Shown here: positions 45,460-57,292 of the stretch, one piece after another
How the letters are laid out: each line of letters begins with the position of its first letter
How positions within the stretch are numbered: the first letter of the stretch is position 1
Assembly (NCBI GenBank): GCA_032622095.1
Contig: CP136061.1
Coordinates: 19,844,991-19,908,990 of the forward strand
Source: Siphonodentalium dalli
Taxonomy: Eukaryota; Mollusca; Scaphopoda; Gadilida; Siphonodentaliidae
DNA length: 64,000 nt
Reading direction: 5' to 3'
Position numbers and translations under genes: made by a program
Notes under the pieces: model-generated
The model's input: the letters and a program-made list of their open reading frames with translations, nothing else
Database searches by the model: none
What the model was told of the DNA's origin: nothing

Positions 45460-46531
45460 GGCCAAAAAAAAAAGATGCTACGTTTCCGTACATCGACCGA
45501 CCCTAAAAATAACCCACCGACCCTAATCTTTTATTGATATTTTGAGAAAAAGTCAAAATTAAAAAAAAAAAAAAAAAAAAAAATTTTAAAACTGTTTTTA
45601 CCACTAATGCTCATAAATATTGATGATAATTAGTGTGCAAAACACATGGTTTCTAACATATGCCTGTGAAAAGTGACAATGAAGTGACAGTTGTCTCAAA
45701 AGCCCCAGATGTGTGATGGGTTGTGGATTAATTGATAGGCATGAATTTTGCAATTTTAATTTCATGAGAGTGGATCTCATGCCTGCTTTACCTGTATGCC
45801 TTGTTTGGGACTTATGGAACATACTCATGGGTTCCAAATAAACATGCATGCACATTTATTATTTTCTTGGGAAATTTCCCTCCTGCACAGTGCTTATTTG
45901 AGTCTCCAAGTTTATTAATTTTGAGGCTATGAAAATTGAAATCACCACAAACTCAAGATTTCGATATGATTCTGATACCAAATTGATGAGCTTATAATTT
46001 TATGCATGTACATATTCAAGTATATGGCATACATGTGAACATTTAAATATTGAATAAAACATTACATGACACATACTATGTTGATTCCTATGCTTGATCT
46101 ACATGTACTATAAATTTTTTAACTATAGTTGATGTTTTGCTTCCAGACAATGGGATGTAGTTGTCACACTACAAGTATGGTATAATGGCGGTATAATGGG
46201 TAAAATCATTATGAAAGCTAGTGACATCAATTTCGTACCAAGTTTATAGCCAAATTTATGAAAATGTGGTATGTGAATAATAAATAACATACTTAAGCAT
46301 GAAATAAGTTTGATCTTTCATCAATCTTAATGTATTTTTCCACTGTGTTTATCAAGTAATACTTTCCCCACAACACAAGTTGGCATTTTATGTCACTTCG
46401 GTCGAGGTAATTCAATATTTCTGCAGCTGGATAAAAAATATCAAAATAAAAAAAAAAAAAAAAATTCCCTACCTACCTACCCTAATTTTTTCACTCCGTT
46501 ACCGGAAACATACAATCTTATTTTTTTGGCC
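45460..46531. mobile_element. PIF/Harbinger-like MITE, 1.07 kb, TSD TAA
   Basis: TAA at 45457-45459 and 46532-46534. TIRs begin GGCCAAAAAAAAAAGATG and close on TCTTATTTTTTTGGCC. Both sub-terminal regions contain runs of A and ACC-C tracts (GACCGACCCTAAAAATAACC; CTACCTACCTACCCTAA). The interior has only short frames. Confidence 0.75.
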
Positions 46532-46675
46532 TAAGTATGGATTGGCTGAAAAATTTACAAGTTTTCTTGCCAACAACTGTTACTTTGGGTTTAAACTTTA
46601 GCCAACTGTCACCTAATTATTGTCACGCAGAATGAACTCATGCATATACTAGTATGGGATGAAATGAGATGGGGT

Positions 46676-47492
46676 AAGCGCGAAGGGATCCGGGCCCACT
46701 CGCCCCAGGGCCAGCTCGCCCCAGGCCGTTTTTGGGGCGAGCTGGCCCACCTTTCAGGGGCGAGCTGGCCCGGGTATTACATTTGTATTAAAGTTGTAAA
46801 TAAGTTAATATATATTGATATATTATAATTTCTTAAGTTCAGATTATGATATATTTCAGAGTTATGTCCATCAATTTTGACATTTAGATTACTTTAGGCA
46901 CGTTTGTTAGCAAAGATAATAGCCATGCAGTATATCACACTAGTTGGTTTGAACGACGAACCGGCGAATTCATAAATAACAATAATGAACTGTTTTCACA
47001 ATCTGGATATTAAAGTTTCTCTTATTCTCTGAGTTCATCTCACTATCTCTGGAAAGTAAGTAAGCAGTGCAATATTTATCTGACATCATAACCACAAATA
47101 TGTTCCGTTGTATCTGCGAATATATACAACGGCAGTGGCTCGACTCAAGCACATTTTCGATCGAGGAATGGAGTATATTCCGACATGACGTTCGGACAAA
47201 TAATGATCTCGAATGTGTGTATATTTAACTCAACATTCCAAATTCAATGATACACATCTTGGGTATCAGTTGACCGATTTGTGTATCACTTTGTATGGTA
47301 TCACTTGACTCGGGTATCGCTTGACTGTAAGCCAGAGAAAGCAAGCAAAACGACCCCAAAACGACAACTTAAATAAGACATTATCCCTTGGGGCGAGCTG
47401 GCCCGGGGCGAGCTGGCTCGGGGCGAGCTGGCCCATGTCGACTGGGGCGAGCTGGCCCTGGGGCGAGTGGGTCCGTTTCCAGCGCGAAGCAT
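46676..47492. repeat. GGGGCGAGCTGGCCC repeats in inverted clusters
   Basis: At 46697-46772 the 15-bp motif appears as CCAGCTCGCCCC and GGGGCGAGCTGGCCC; at 47394-47470 five copies run in the plus sense. The outer parts mirror each other (AAGCGCGAAGGGATCC...CCCACTCGCCCCAGGGCC against GGCCCTGGGGCGAGTGGGTCC...GCGCGAAGC). So the pair may be ends of an element of about 800 bp with an AT-rich, unassigned middle (46780-47390). Confidence 0.7.
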
Positions 47493-47587
47493 AACTTTGC
47501 AAAAAATAAACAAGAAAGAGGGAGGGGCCTGGGTGTGGAGGCTTCAGGGTTGATTCACTGTAAACCTGAGACTGATGGAAAGACACT

Positions 47588-47998
47588 GTCTATCTATCTA
47601 TAGAATTACCTGTCAACTCCCTTTTCGGGCATTACAGACAGGGTCCAGGTCTCGACTGTGGTCGGTGCTTTGGTGGGCTACTCTAACCTACAGCCGGGTT
47701 CTTTAACGTTCACATACATGTTGTCACCCATGTACACGGGTCAGCCATTTATGTCGGCTCCCGATCCGACAGCGTACCGCACTCACGACAACATACCTGG
47801 ACATTATGTCGCGGTGAAGGGAAGTCAGTTTTGTATTCGGATATATATTGTATGATCACGAATGAGACTTTTCAGTCATACAACATGGTAATCTGCATGA
47901 CCAAGTTTGGATTTTTGTCAGAATATCCGACCGGGAATGGATTCCCGGACCTTTAGCACGAGAGACCAGTACGCTATCCACTCGGCCACTGACACCAA
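47588..47998 (-). mobile_element. tRNA-derived SINE
   Basis: On the minus strand the head reads GTGTCAGTGGCCGAGTGGAT. It has an RNA polymerase III A box (TGGCCGAGTGG, 47988-47978) and, about 40 nt on, a degenerate B-box region (GGGAATCCATTCCC, 47946-47933), as in type II tRNA (Leu/Ser-like) SINE heads. A body of about 300 bp follows (GTACATGGGTGACAACATG, TTAAAGAACCCGGCTGTAGG). It ends in a short (TAGA)n tail at 47603-47588. The body resembles mollusc SINE central regions, from memory only. Target duplication not determined. Confidence 0.65.
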
Positions 47999-47999
47999 G

Positions 48000-48885
48000 C
48001 AGCCCTCTTAATTCAGATTGTTTGGCTTCGGCAATCCGCAACGGCAACAGTATGACGTGGCCCAGTTTGCTTCAGCAAATTGCTTCGGCAATGCTGATTG
48101 CCGTAGCCAATTATGAAGGCTGCACCAAGTTACCATGGCACGACCACCTACGGACCAAGACAAGTTGGCACGATTTGTCCAATTCCAGGTCTGAAACTCG
48201 TGATTTATTGTTGCTAGGTTATGGAATGCATTGCATAACATTGAAGACGAAAACCATTTATCACAACACTCATGGCAAAGTCAGCTGAAAGTGACACGGG
48301 ATGTCCGGTTTCATAATACAATTTAACAAAAGTCATTTTATGACTATATTTCAGTCAAAAATGTCCTAATGTGTGGCTGGACGGATATAATATATTGCTA
48401 ACTAGACATATTTAATTACCTGATAACGTTTATAAGAGCTTTAGTTCTCAAAACGAAATCGAAAACGTAACATTCACATAGTAGTGTTTACATCCTGTTC
48501 TGACAATAGAAAACGTGACCCACTTGACGAAACGAAACGAAACGACGGAATACCAAAGTCCGGAAAACAAAACTTTACCGGGTTTCAAACTGCCACATAC
48601 CGGGACCGGGTCGCAATTATTCCCCCCTTATCACTGACTTACGGCCATATTGGATCCACGAGGCCCGAATCCGTGGTTTTAGTGCTACTGTACAGGTCAA
48701 AGTTCTGGAGTAGCATTTCTATATATGGAAGTAATGGATATTCAAAAGCTCCATTGTATATGGAAATGGTATACTCGAGAACGCTGATAAGATAAGATAA
48801 GATACGTTTTAATGGTCTTTAAGACACATATTGGTGTAGGACAACCTACATGTATAGATAACAATAAACAGGAATACATGGTACC
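48000..48885. other. unassigned stretch
   Basis: No gene recognised. GATAAGATAAGATACGTTTT at 48786 resembles the tail of a dispersed element. A 103-codon plus frame (48484-48795) has no similarity. Confidence 0.3.
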
Positions 48886-50547
48886 GTATATCTATTATCT
48901 ATTTTGGAAGATCTGTCTGTCTGTATGTCTGTCTGTGTGTTCGCGATGGACTCGAAAACGACCTAACCGATTTCGATGAAACTTGGTATGTGGGGGTACT
49001 ATCGGCCGTGGAGTGGCATGTACCTGTTAATTTGCCCGTGCGACGTGACCTTGACTTTGAAATCGGGTCATTTCATGGTCAAACGCCCGAATATCACGGG
49101 ATTTCGACGAAACTTGGTATGTGGGTGTACTTTCGGTCGGGGAGTGGCATAGGGCTATCAATTTGCCCGTGCGACGTAACCTTGACCTTGAAATCGGGTC
49201 ATTTCAAGGTCAAACGCCCGAATATCACGGGATTTCGATGAAACTTGGTATGTGGGGATACTTTCGGCCGGGGAGTGGCATAGGCCTATTAATTTGCCCG
49301 TGCGACGTGACCTTGAAATTGGGTCATTTCAAGGTCAAACGCCCGAAAATCACGGGATTTCGATGAAAATTAGTGTATAGGGATACTTTCGTATGGGGAG
49401 TCTCATAAGCCTATTCATTTGCCCGTGCGACGTAACATTGACCTTGAAATCGAGTCAATTCAAGGTCAAATCGCGAATTTTGATGGGATTTCCACGAAAT
49501 TTGAAACATGGTTACTTTTGTCCACTGAATGTTTTGGACGGGCGGGTCAAATCGTGACCCCGACATGACCTTGACCTTCAAAATGATCAATTCAAGGTCA
49601 AATCGGGTAAAACAGGATGGATTTCGACGGGTACTTTTGTCGGGTACTTTTGTCCGGGCAGTGTTTTGGACGGGTCAAATCGTGATCCCCACCTGACCTT
49701 GACCTTCAAAATGGACAATTCAAGGTCAAATCGTGCAATTCGCCGAAAATGAGAGGGGAAACAGCCCGGACGAAGTCGGGTTCACCTGCTAGTCTATTAT
49801 ATATGTGTGTGTGTGTCTGTCTGTTCGCGATGGACTCGAAAACGGACGAGCCGATTTCGATTAAACTTGGTATGTGGGGGTACTTTCGGCCGGGGACTGG
49901 CATGGGCCTGTTAGTTTGCCCGTGCGACGTGACCTTGAAATCGCGTAATTTCAAGGTCGAACGCCCGAGTATCACGGGATTTCGATGAAAATTAGTGGCT
50001 GGGGATACTTTCGTATGGGGAGTGTCGTAAGCCTATTCGTTTGCCCGTGCGACGTGACCTTGACCTTGAAATCGGGTCCATTCAAGGTCAAATCGCGAAT
50101 TTTTATGGGATTTCGACGAAATATGATACGTAGGGTTACTTTTGTCCACTGTGTGTTTTGGACGGGTCGAGTCGTGACCCGACCTGACCTTGACCTTCAA
50201 AATGATCAATTCGAGGTCAAATCGGGTCAAACCGGATGGATTTCGACGGGTACTTTTGTCGGGTACTTTTGTCCGGGCAGTGTTTGGTACTTTTGTCGGG
50301 TACTAAATCGTGACACCGACTTGACCTTGACCTTCAAAATGATCAATTCGAGGTCAAATCGGGTAAAACCGGATGGATTTCGGCGGGTACTTTTGTCGGG
50401 TACTTTTGTCCGGGCAGTGTTTTGGACGGGTCAAATTGTGACCCCACCTGACCTTGACCTTCAAAATGGACAATTCAAGGTCAAATCGCGCAATTCGCCG
50501 AAAAGCAGAGGGGAAACAGCCCGGACGAAGTCGGGTCCACCAGCTAG
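48886..50547 (-). mobile_element. two CTAG-bounded units in reverse orientation
   Basis: Unit ends lie at CTAG 49789-49792 and 50544-50547; tails are TTTTGGAAGATCTGTCTGTC (48902) and (GT)n/CTGTCTGTC (49805). The bodies are degenerate repeats of GACCTTGACCTTCAAAATG, CAATTCAAGGTCAAATCG, GGGTACTTTTGTCCGGGCAG and AAACTTGGTATGTGGGGGTA, matching the first two units of the 38.7-kb array in reverse. Confidence 0.8.
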
Positions 50548-50639
50548 TATGTTATATACATGTAACAAGTAACAGATTAACACGAATTGTAAAGATATAG
50601 AAATATCAAAATATTTGATTTATTACTGGACAATGGTCA

Positions 50640-51610
50640 ACTGCGGAAGGCTGTGATGTACCAAGTGGTACATAACCACTAACGCAGTTGACCAATGCCC
50701 AACATGAGTATGGCGTTTATATAGGGTATGAGACTGTAAATGAGTTGTCCGGCACTAACAGGTGACCAAAAACCATCGGGGATAGCATAAGAAAACAGTC
50801 CTAAGACCAGAGGCGGTCTGGGCCAAAAAACCGGCCCGGGAAATGAATATAATACCGGCCCATCTGCCGAAGGTAGTTGCCGAGGCACATAGCGCCGGGT
50901 GGGGAGGTTCTCTGTTCGGGGGTGTCCACCTTGGGAAATTCCAACCCCCCCCCCTTGAATCAGAATAAGACCAAATACATGCTTTTGCATGATTCCATTT
51001 GCACCCCCCCCCCCCCATTGCACCTCAGTGCTCTGGCCTAATATATATTCATAAACCATGGTTCTATATATTCCCGGTATGAGACCATTCAGATATTTTT
51101 ACCTGAAAAATTGCATAAATTTATAACATCTAGCGGTCTAACTCCAGACAAATGCGCACGGCTACGGACAAGAGACCAGGACACACCGGGCTGTCCATGG
51201 TTGTTCGGCCCGGGTTGAGAAAATTTTGAAAACTATACAAGAAAATCGCTAATCCTAGCATCTAGACTGGCCTCAACTGAAGCGTTCCTATTGTGTTGGA
51301 AATTTCAATTGGTGGAGGGGTGCGTGAGATTTTTTTTGGGGATTTACAGCTGGGAGTTACCGTTAAAATCTCGAGATTAACGAGGTCTTTACGTGGTGTT
51401 ATTTAATGTTGATAAGTTCATTTAATGACAAAATTACGATTAGCCAATTAGGCTGCAGGTTAAACAACACATGTGGTGGTCCACGTCCGGCCTCTGGCCC
51501 ATCGGGAATTTTCCCGGTCTCCCGATCGGCCAGTCCGCCTCTGCCTAAGACCATTTATTTTCATTATGGTCCCCAATGGATTCAGGCCACATGAGAGACC
51601 GGAACACACC
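50640..51610. repeat. region with inverted copies of a CAGAGGCGG repeat
   Basis: CCTAAGACCAGAGGCGGTCT (50800) is mirrored by GGCCAGTCCGCCTCTGCCTA plus AGACC (51528-51552). Nearby GGGAATTTTCCCGGTCTCCC and CGGCCCGGG tracts recall a dispersed mollusc repeat. C-runs lie at about 50945 and 51005. The 126-codon minus frame at 51059-50679 overlaps these and is not supported. Confidence 0.45.
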
Positions 51611-51719
51611 CATACGCTTCCTACCATCACAAACTACTGGTTTAAAAAATATATTATGTTTTATTTAACCAATGAAATGCAAATGAACAGCGGGTTAACC
51701 AAAGAAAGCTGTTGCTAAT

Positions 51720-51907
51720 GAAAAAGATTGTGGACTCAAACGCTGACCTCTAGCACTAAAACCACGGAACCGTACAGTCATATCCCTCATCTGATAGTCA
51801 CCACACTTTATATTGATCTTCGGGCTGACAACTAGATGGGAGCTATCGAATGCTTTGAATTTTTTTGGAAAACATTGTCGCCAGCAGTCATCTTCTATTT
51901 TGGTTTT
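51720..51907 (-). repeat. ATGGC-type repeat fragment, reversed
   Basis: GGGAGCTATCGAATGCTTTG and TTGTCGCCAGCAGTCATCTT are the reverse complement of the family seen at 14.6 and 22.6 kb. It abuts the inverted composite repeat. Confidence 0.6.
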
Positions 51908-52863
51908 TATATACATGTATATCTCTTCATTCGGATAGCCAGTATTACGTAGGTACTTCAACTTTCCGCATTCCTGTCATCATTTGAAATATAAAAATTT
52001 ACCTGATACCATGCACCCTTCAAAATTTGTTTCGTCGTATCTATTTTAATGACCCGTATGGTAATATTGATACAGATATATTTGTCAAACATTTCTTTGT
52101 ACAATATACAGGTATTTAGTTTGTAACTAAATCTAGAAATATATAATAGTAGCTGGTGGACCCTACTTCGTCCGGGATGTTCCCCTCTGATTTTCGGAGA
52201 ATTGCGCGATTTAACCTTGAATTGACCATTTTAAAGGTGAACGTCATGTCGGGTCACGATTTGACCCGCCCAAAACACTCCCCGGACAAAAGTCACGACA
52301 AAAGTACCCGTCGAAATCCGCACGGCTTTACCCGATTTGACAATTTTGAATGTCAAGATCAGGTCAGGGTCATAATGTGACCCACCCGAAACACTCCTGG
52401 GACAACAGTAACAGTAGGTATTATATTTCGTTGAAATACTTCGTTTTACCAGATTTGACCTTGAATTGATCTTTTTGAATGTCAAAGTCAGGTCGGGATC
52501 AAGATTTGACCCGTCCAAATAGTCCAGAAACATGCCTACATCAGCACGTTCGAGAACATGGTCCCACGTGAAATTGGACCCGTCAATATTGCTCCCGGGA
52601 TCGAAGTAGTCCTACACACAAATTTTTAGTCGGATCGGTCAAGGTCCAGAAACATGCCTATGAGCGAGGTCAAGTTGACACGTTAAATACCAAATCCGAG
52701 TCGGATCAGTCGAGCAGTGTTAGAGTCTATAACACATACACACATGAATTCATGCATACACACATACATACAGACAGGTGTTCCAAAATGTATAATCGAT
52801 AGCTACAACAATTCTATGGTAGATAGTTCACGGCCGACCTGATGCATGCATCTTAGTTTTCTT
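51908..52863 (-). repeat. inverted partner of the 10719-11905 composite repeat
   Basis: Reverse-complement match including the non-repeat flank (TAGTTTGTAACTAAATCTAG, CCGTATGGTAATATTGATAC) and the far end CATGCATCTTAGTTTTCTTG. It lacks about 222 bp present in the other copy, at the joint GAAACATGCC / CCGTCCAAATAG. Confidence 0.8.
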
Positions 52864-52865
52864 GT

Positions 52866-53135
52866 ACACTGTGTTTGTGTAAAAACTGAACAGCACAGAA
52901 TCGTGTAGCACAAAGGTTTAAAGCTGCTGGCAGATTTTTAATATGGTAGCTATTACGAGATCTGTGTCTCAAATAGAACACATCTCATCTACTAACTACA
53001 ATATACTCACATATTCACTCCTATTCAATGTTGAGGGAATTCCACCGACAAATATATGTCATTTCTACACAATTTTGTAACACATATAATCTGATTATTG
53101 CGTAGAATTTATACAAAGTTGTTCTAAGAGTCACG
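52866..53135 (+). repeat. dispersed repeat family, copy 2 (partner 2170-2455)
   Basis: Begins GTGTTTGTGTAAAAACTGAA and ends GTTGTTCTAAGAGT; the reverse complement of the intronic copy. Confidence 0.75.
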
Positions 53136-53254
53136 GTGGGGAATCACCTGTTTTCGAGTTGATGAGTCCCGTGCATTCAAAATGGCCGAGGCGATCGCAA
53201 ACACGACCAGAAACGGAGAAAATGGTAATAAACTAGAATAATTGTATATTACAT

Positions 53255-53530
53255 GGTATTTTGGCAGCTACGAGCATATGCTATACTAGTTTTCAAACAA
53301 GCTGATACCTCATTTATGTTCAAACTCACAGTTGTTTGCATTAACATTCTGACCAAAGTTGTCAGTCGAAGGATTCTCCTAGAAGTATATATGGTCTTGT
53401 GTATTCCACGAACCTCCGATTGGAAACTTTGGTCAGAATGTTATAGAAAACTAGTGAGTATTTCCGAACAAATAAGGTATCAACTTGTTTTTAAAATAAA
53501 CTAGCATATGCTCGTAACATTCAAAATGCT
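53255..53530. mobile_element. about 275-bp foldback MITE
   Basis: TACGAGCATATGCTATACTA, CATTCTGACCAAAGTTGTC and their mirrors GACCAAAGTTTCCAATCGG (right arm read on minus) and TAGCATATGCTCGTA form arms of about 110 bp around a short centre (CTAGAAGTATATATGGTC). Confidence 0.75.
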
Positions 53531-53556
53531 ATATTATGTGTCAATTCCTCATATAT

Positions 53557-54015
53557 GTGACCCGCCATATCAAATCCAGTCGGAAGTCGGGATTTTGTTT
53601 ACCCTGTGCCAATGCATTCTCTTATATGTGCGAGTCGACCATAGGTCGCCTCGCATATATAAGAGAATGCATTGGCCTAACAATTTTTTACAATTTTAAT
53701 AATTTGTTCTTGTATTCTTTAACAATTTTATAATTTCACCCATACAGAGCCCCAGACAAACATGAGCAGACGACACTCTTCTAGGTGCTTCTATATATGT
53801 GTGGGGCTCCCTGCAGGGTAATGGATGTTTTTTTATTTTATGTCCTAAAAATTGTAAGAAACATTTATTTAAAAAACATGATAAAAAATTGTTAGGCCAA
53901 TGCATTCTCTTATATATGCGAGGCGACCTATGGTCGACTCGCATATATAAGAGAATGCATTGGCACAGGGTAAAAAAAATCCCGACTTACGACTGGATTT
54001 GATATGGCGGGTCAC
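53557..54015 (+). mobile_element. GTGACCC-family MITE (459 bp), TSD ATAT
   Basis: ATAT at 53553-53556 and 54016-54019. Same order and nearly the same sequence as 18819-19276. Hairpin modules lie at about 53609-53676 and 53895-53963; the second is a nearly perfect 67-nt hairpin with arms CCAATGCATTCTCTTATATA... and loop CGACC-TAT-GGTCG. Confidence 0.9.
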
Positions 54016-54019
54016 ATAT

Positions 54020-55185
54020 GTGGTTATATCGATTTACGCTTAGTATCTTATTTCGAAACCACGTGATTCCCCACGTGAGAGTGTAAGATGAAACTAAACG
54101 ATTATAATTCCAGGCGTCAAACGACCACGTGGCTTTAAATGTACGGATGGGCTTGGTTATATAGGCTACTGGCAGGGTTACCCGGCGTTGCCCAGGTTAA
54201 TGTATGCTGTGAATATTTGTTGGGAATAGAGAATGCTCTTGCTTAAAGTGTTATACGTTTTCTCATAAATTGTATATTCAAATAGCATCACAAAACATGA
54301 TTATTACAGTCATGGAATATAAGTAGTGGCTCACCTTGTCAATTGTCATTCTGTTTATCGCGATTAATCCGTTCCACCAATAATGAAGTATTTATTTATT
54401 TACAACTGCGTATACAGTAGACGTTATAATATGATACATGAACATCATAAACACATTAGTTCGATAAAAGATGATAATTGGGTTTTACATATTGAGATGT
54501 ATCAATCAATCTAGTGGGCTGGACTAAGATCTCGAGAACACCTGGCTATCATATCTCCATGAAGATACAGATGTTTCAAAGAAATTTCCAGGTGCTCCTC
54601 TGTTCATGGTGCTATATATTGGCTAAATATTCTTAGTTTAAACGAAATGTTGCTGCGCACATATATCAGCTACATGTGCCAGGCACAGCGCGAGATTTTG
54701 AGTTGTTTATGTCAGTCGATGAGTCTGTTCTAAAACCCTTGTCAGATGTCAGTATTGGTAGGATCCTGAAAAGTCTTGTGCTACTAACTGAATTTTCTTG
54801 TATATCAGAAGAAACTATATTTGACTGCACACTGTGACCACTATTTTTGAACAGGCCTTCCATATCTCTTGACAAATTGTAACTTTTTGTGGAAACTGTA
54901 TTGAATGGAACAGACTAAATTTTGTTATTATATATATGCAATCCTCTGACGGTTCGAGGTCTCTCAGTTTGCAAGAATATATGTATCTCTTCAATAGAAT
55001 GATAAATATACGTTTAATGCTTCTTTAAGTTATCTCTTTTTGCTAGCTCATTGTGTGAATGCCTTGATTGCCATTCTCATATAAATGTGACTGTTAAGAA
55101 GATATAATTGTTCAAGTGACTTATGTGGGTCACCATATATGTCGGGATTGTGAAATGTGAACGCCCAACTAATTAAAATGATATG
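54020..55185. other. unassigned 1.2-kb stretch
   Basis: No gene recognised. GTTACCCGGCGTTGCCCAGG at 54177 is a widespread dispersed motif. A 69-codon minus frame at 54875-54666 (MSRDMEGLFKNSGHSVQS) has a Ser-rich, ordinary composition but no family. Confidence 0.3.
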
Positions 55186-55189
55186 GAGA

Positions 55190-56778
55190 TGGCCTGTGAC
55201 TGTATATAACTTATATGTGGATATCGGCGAATAGCAATCTTATCAATGATAGTGCATATCCGCTCGCCATCCGTGACGCAAACGACACCAAATGTGATTT
55301 AATTCATGGTATATCATTAGAGAAAAACGTGTATGAATTTGGTGGAATTTGGTTTATTAAATCATTTGTTGATGCAAAGCTGACTCGAACAACGCCATAT
55401 TGCGAAGGTGATTATGTATTCGTTTGGTGGAAATCAGCGACAAAACTATTTCACCATATTTTTTTAATTTCCCCTCCCACCAACAGCGTCATTTTAGAAA
55501 ATTTTAACCCGCACCATTATCTTCCTTGTAAAAAGTTACCCCTCTTAGAACGCCTTGGTGCCATCTCGATTGTACCGCGTGAAGTTATATATAGAACGCA
55601 CACAGACAGACAAAAAGACAGACAGACAGCACGATTTTATTTCTTGTATCATTTGAGAAGAACGTGTCTGAATTTGATGGTAATTGGTACTAAAAATATT
55701 TTTTATCAGTTTTGGTGACCCTCCCGTCCCTATTTGGACTCAAGCTGCACATACTAAGACTCATTAGAGATTAGAGATGCATATATATGAAATTGGTGAA
55801 AATTGGCGAGTATACAAATTCGTATCAAATTTAAGGTCCCCATATATCTCACCCATAGGGCACCAATTTTGTGTATCTAAACCACACGATAAGATTCCTC
55901 GTATCACGGAGAAGAATATGTATCAATCTGGTGGAAATCGGCACTAAACATATAGATATAATTTTTTGTGTCCCTCTCATCTCTATACACCACTGACTCG
56001 AATGGCCCCACTTGTGACATCCTTAAACCACACGATTACACTCCTGATATCATGGAGATGATTGTTTATAAGTTTGGTGATAATCGGCGACTAAACAATT
56101 TTTTTTATCAAATTTGGTGCCAATCCCTCCCCTCTCCACCTCTCACCCAAACAGCACCACTATGGCGTCTTTAAATCACGATTAGATTCCTCGTATCATG
56201 GATAATAACGTGTATCAATTTGGTGGAAATTGGCGCTAAAAAAATCGTGCATCAATTTTGGTGCCCCTGTCCCTTTCAATGCAACCCTGACTCGAATGAG
56301 GCCACATTTGACAGATAAAAGCCACACCATTAGACTCCTCATACCATGAGGATGATTTTGTATAAGTGTGTTGGAAATCGGCGACTTATTATCAAATTTA
56401 GTGCCCACCCCCTCCCAAATCTCTCATCCAAAAACAACCCCTCTCCCCTTCCGTTCATCCCTGACTCAAACGACGCCACTTTTGACATATATAAAATCTG
56501 CCCCCCCCCCCCTTCCGGGCACCCCTGACGCGAACGGCACGAATTTTGCCATATTTAAACCACGCCATTAGATTCCTCATATTATGGGGATGATTATATA
56601 TAAGTTTGGTGGCAATCGGCGACAATTTTTTTTTCTGCCCCTCCCCCTTTTCTGCCCCTGACAACAACGGCGTCACTTTAGAAAATTCTAACCCCGACCA
56701 TTATCTTTCTCGTAAAAAGCTACTCCTAGTAGACCCCTTTGCATCATCTAGATGGTCCCCTGTGAATTTCTATAGAAC

Positions 56779-56813
<35 letters not shown>

Positions 56814-56815
56814 TA
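55190..56815 (+). repeat. degenerate about 150-bp tandem array with (ACAG)n tails
   Basis: Units carry CTGACTCGAA[CT]G, a short interval, TTTAAACCACAC[GC]ATTA or a similar block, CTC[CA]TATCATGG and TTTGGTGG[AC]AATCGGCGA. About eight copies in two blocks, ended by AGACAGACAAAAAGACAGAC (55604) and (ACAG)n at 56778-56812. Frames of up to 167 codons (55215-55718) are repeat translations. Confidence 0.8.
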
Positions 56816-56829
56816 CATTCGCAAATATA

Positions 56830-57085
56830 GATATAGATAATTTAGAAATAAAAGTTACCAAATTATGAAAAATTCCCCACCCAAGAATATACAAAACGTA
56901 TTGTGTAATAATAGTATGAATACGATATTATCCACAAAACACACAGCACGCAAAAAGTGTGCGATAAGCAAAACACTCAACACCGTGGTGATTTTTTGTG
57001 GGCGATTGATTCACTGTGAGTATGTGACCCAATCAACATTAAATATTGAGTGCCGAGGATTAGCGAGCGCTAGATAACGGTATTT
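56830..57085. other. unassigned stretch
   Basis: Nothing recognisable. Confidence 0.3.
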
Positions 57086-57089
57086 TGTA

Positions 57090-57292
57090 AACAACATGGT
57101 ACAGATGAGTGTTTTGATTATCGCAGTCTTTAAGTACTGTGCTTTAACATAACATGGCTTTTGTTTACTAACACTACATACGATCTTGACAACATGCTAT
57201 TTATGCGATATTTGTATTGGTATAAGAACAAAATATGTCTATATTTTACTATTCGTTCCCATCGCGAAGGCCATCCGTATCTTTAAAAACAC
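57090..57292 (-). mobile_element. TTAA MITE, family K2, partial (right end only)
   Basis: Contains ATGGCTTTTGTTTACTAAC, TGGTATAAGAACAAAATATG and the end GCGAAGGCCATCCGTATCT before TTAA (57293-57296). No left end is visible. The following 57300-57735 is unassigned. Confidence 0.6.
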
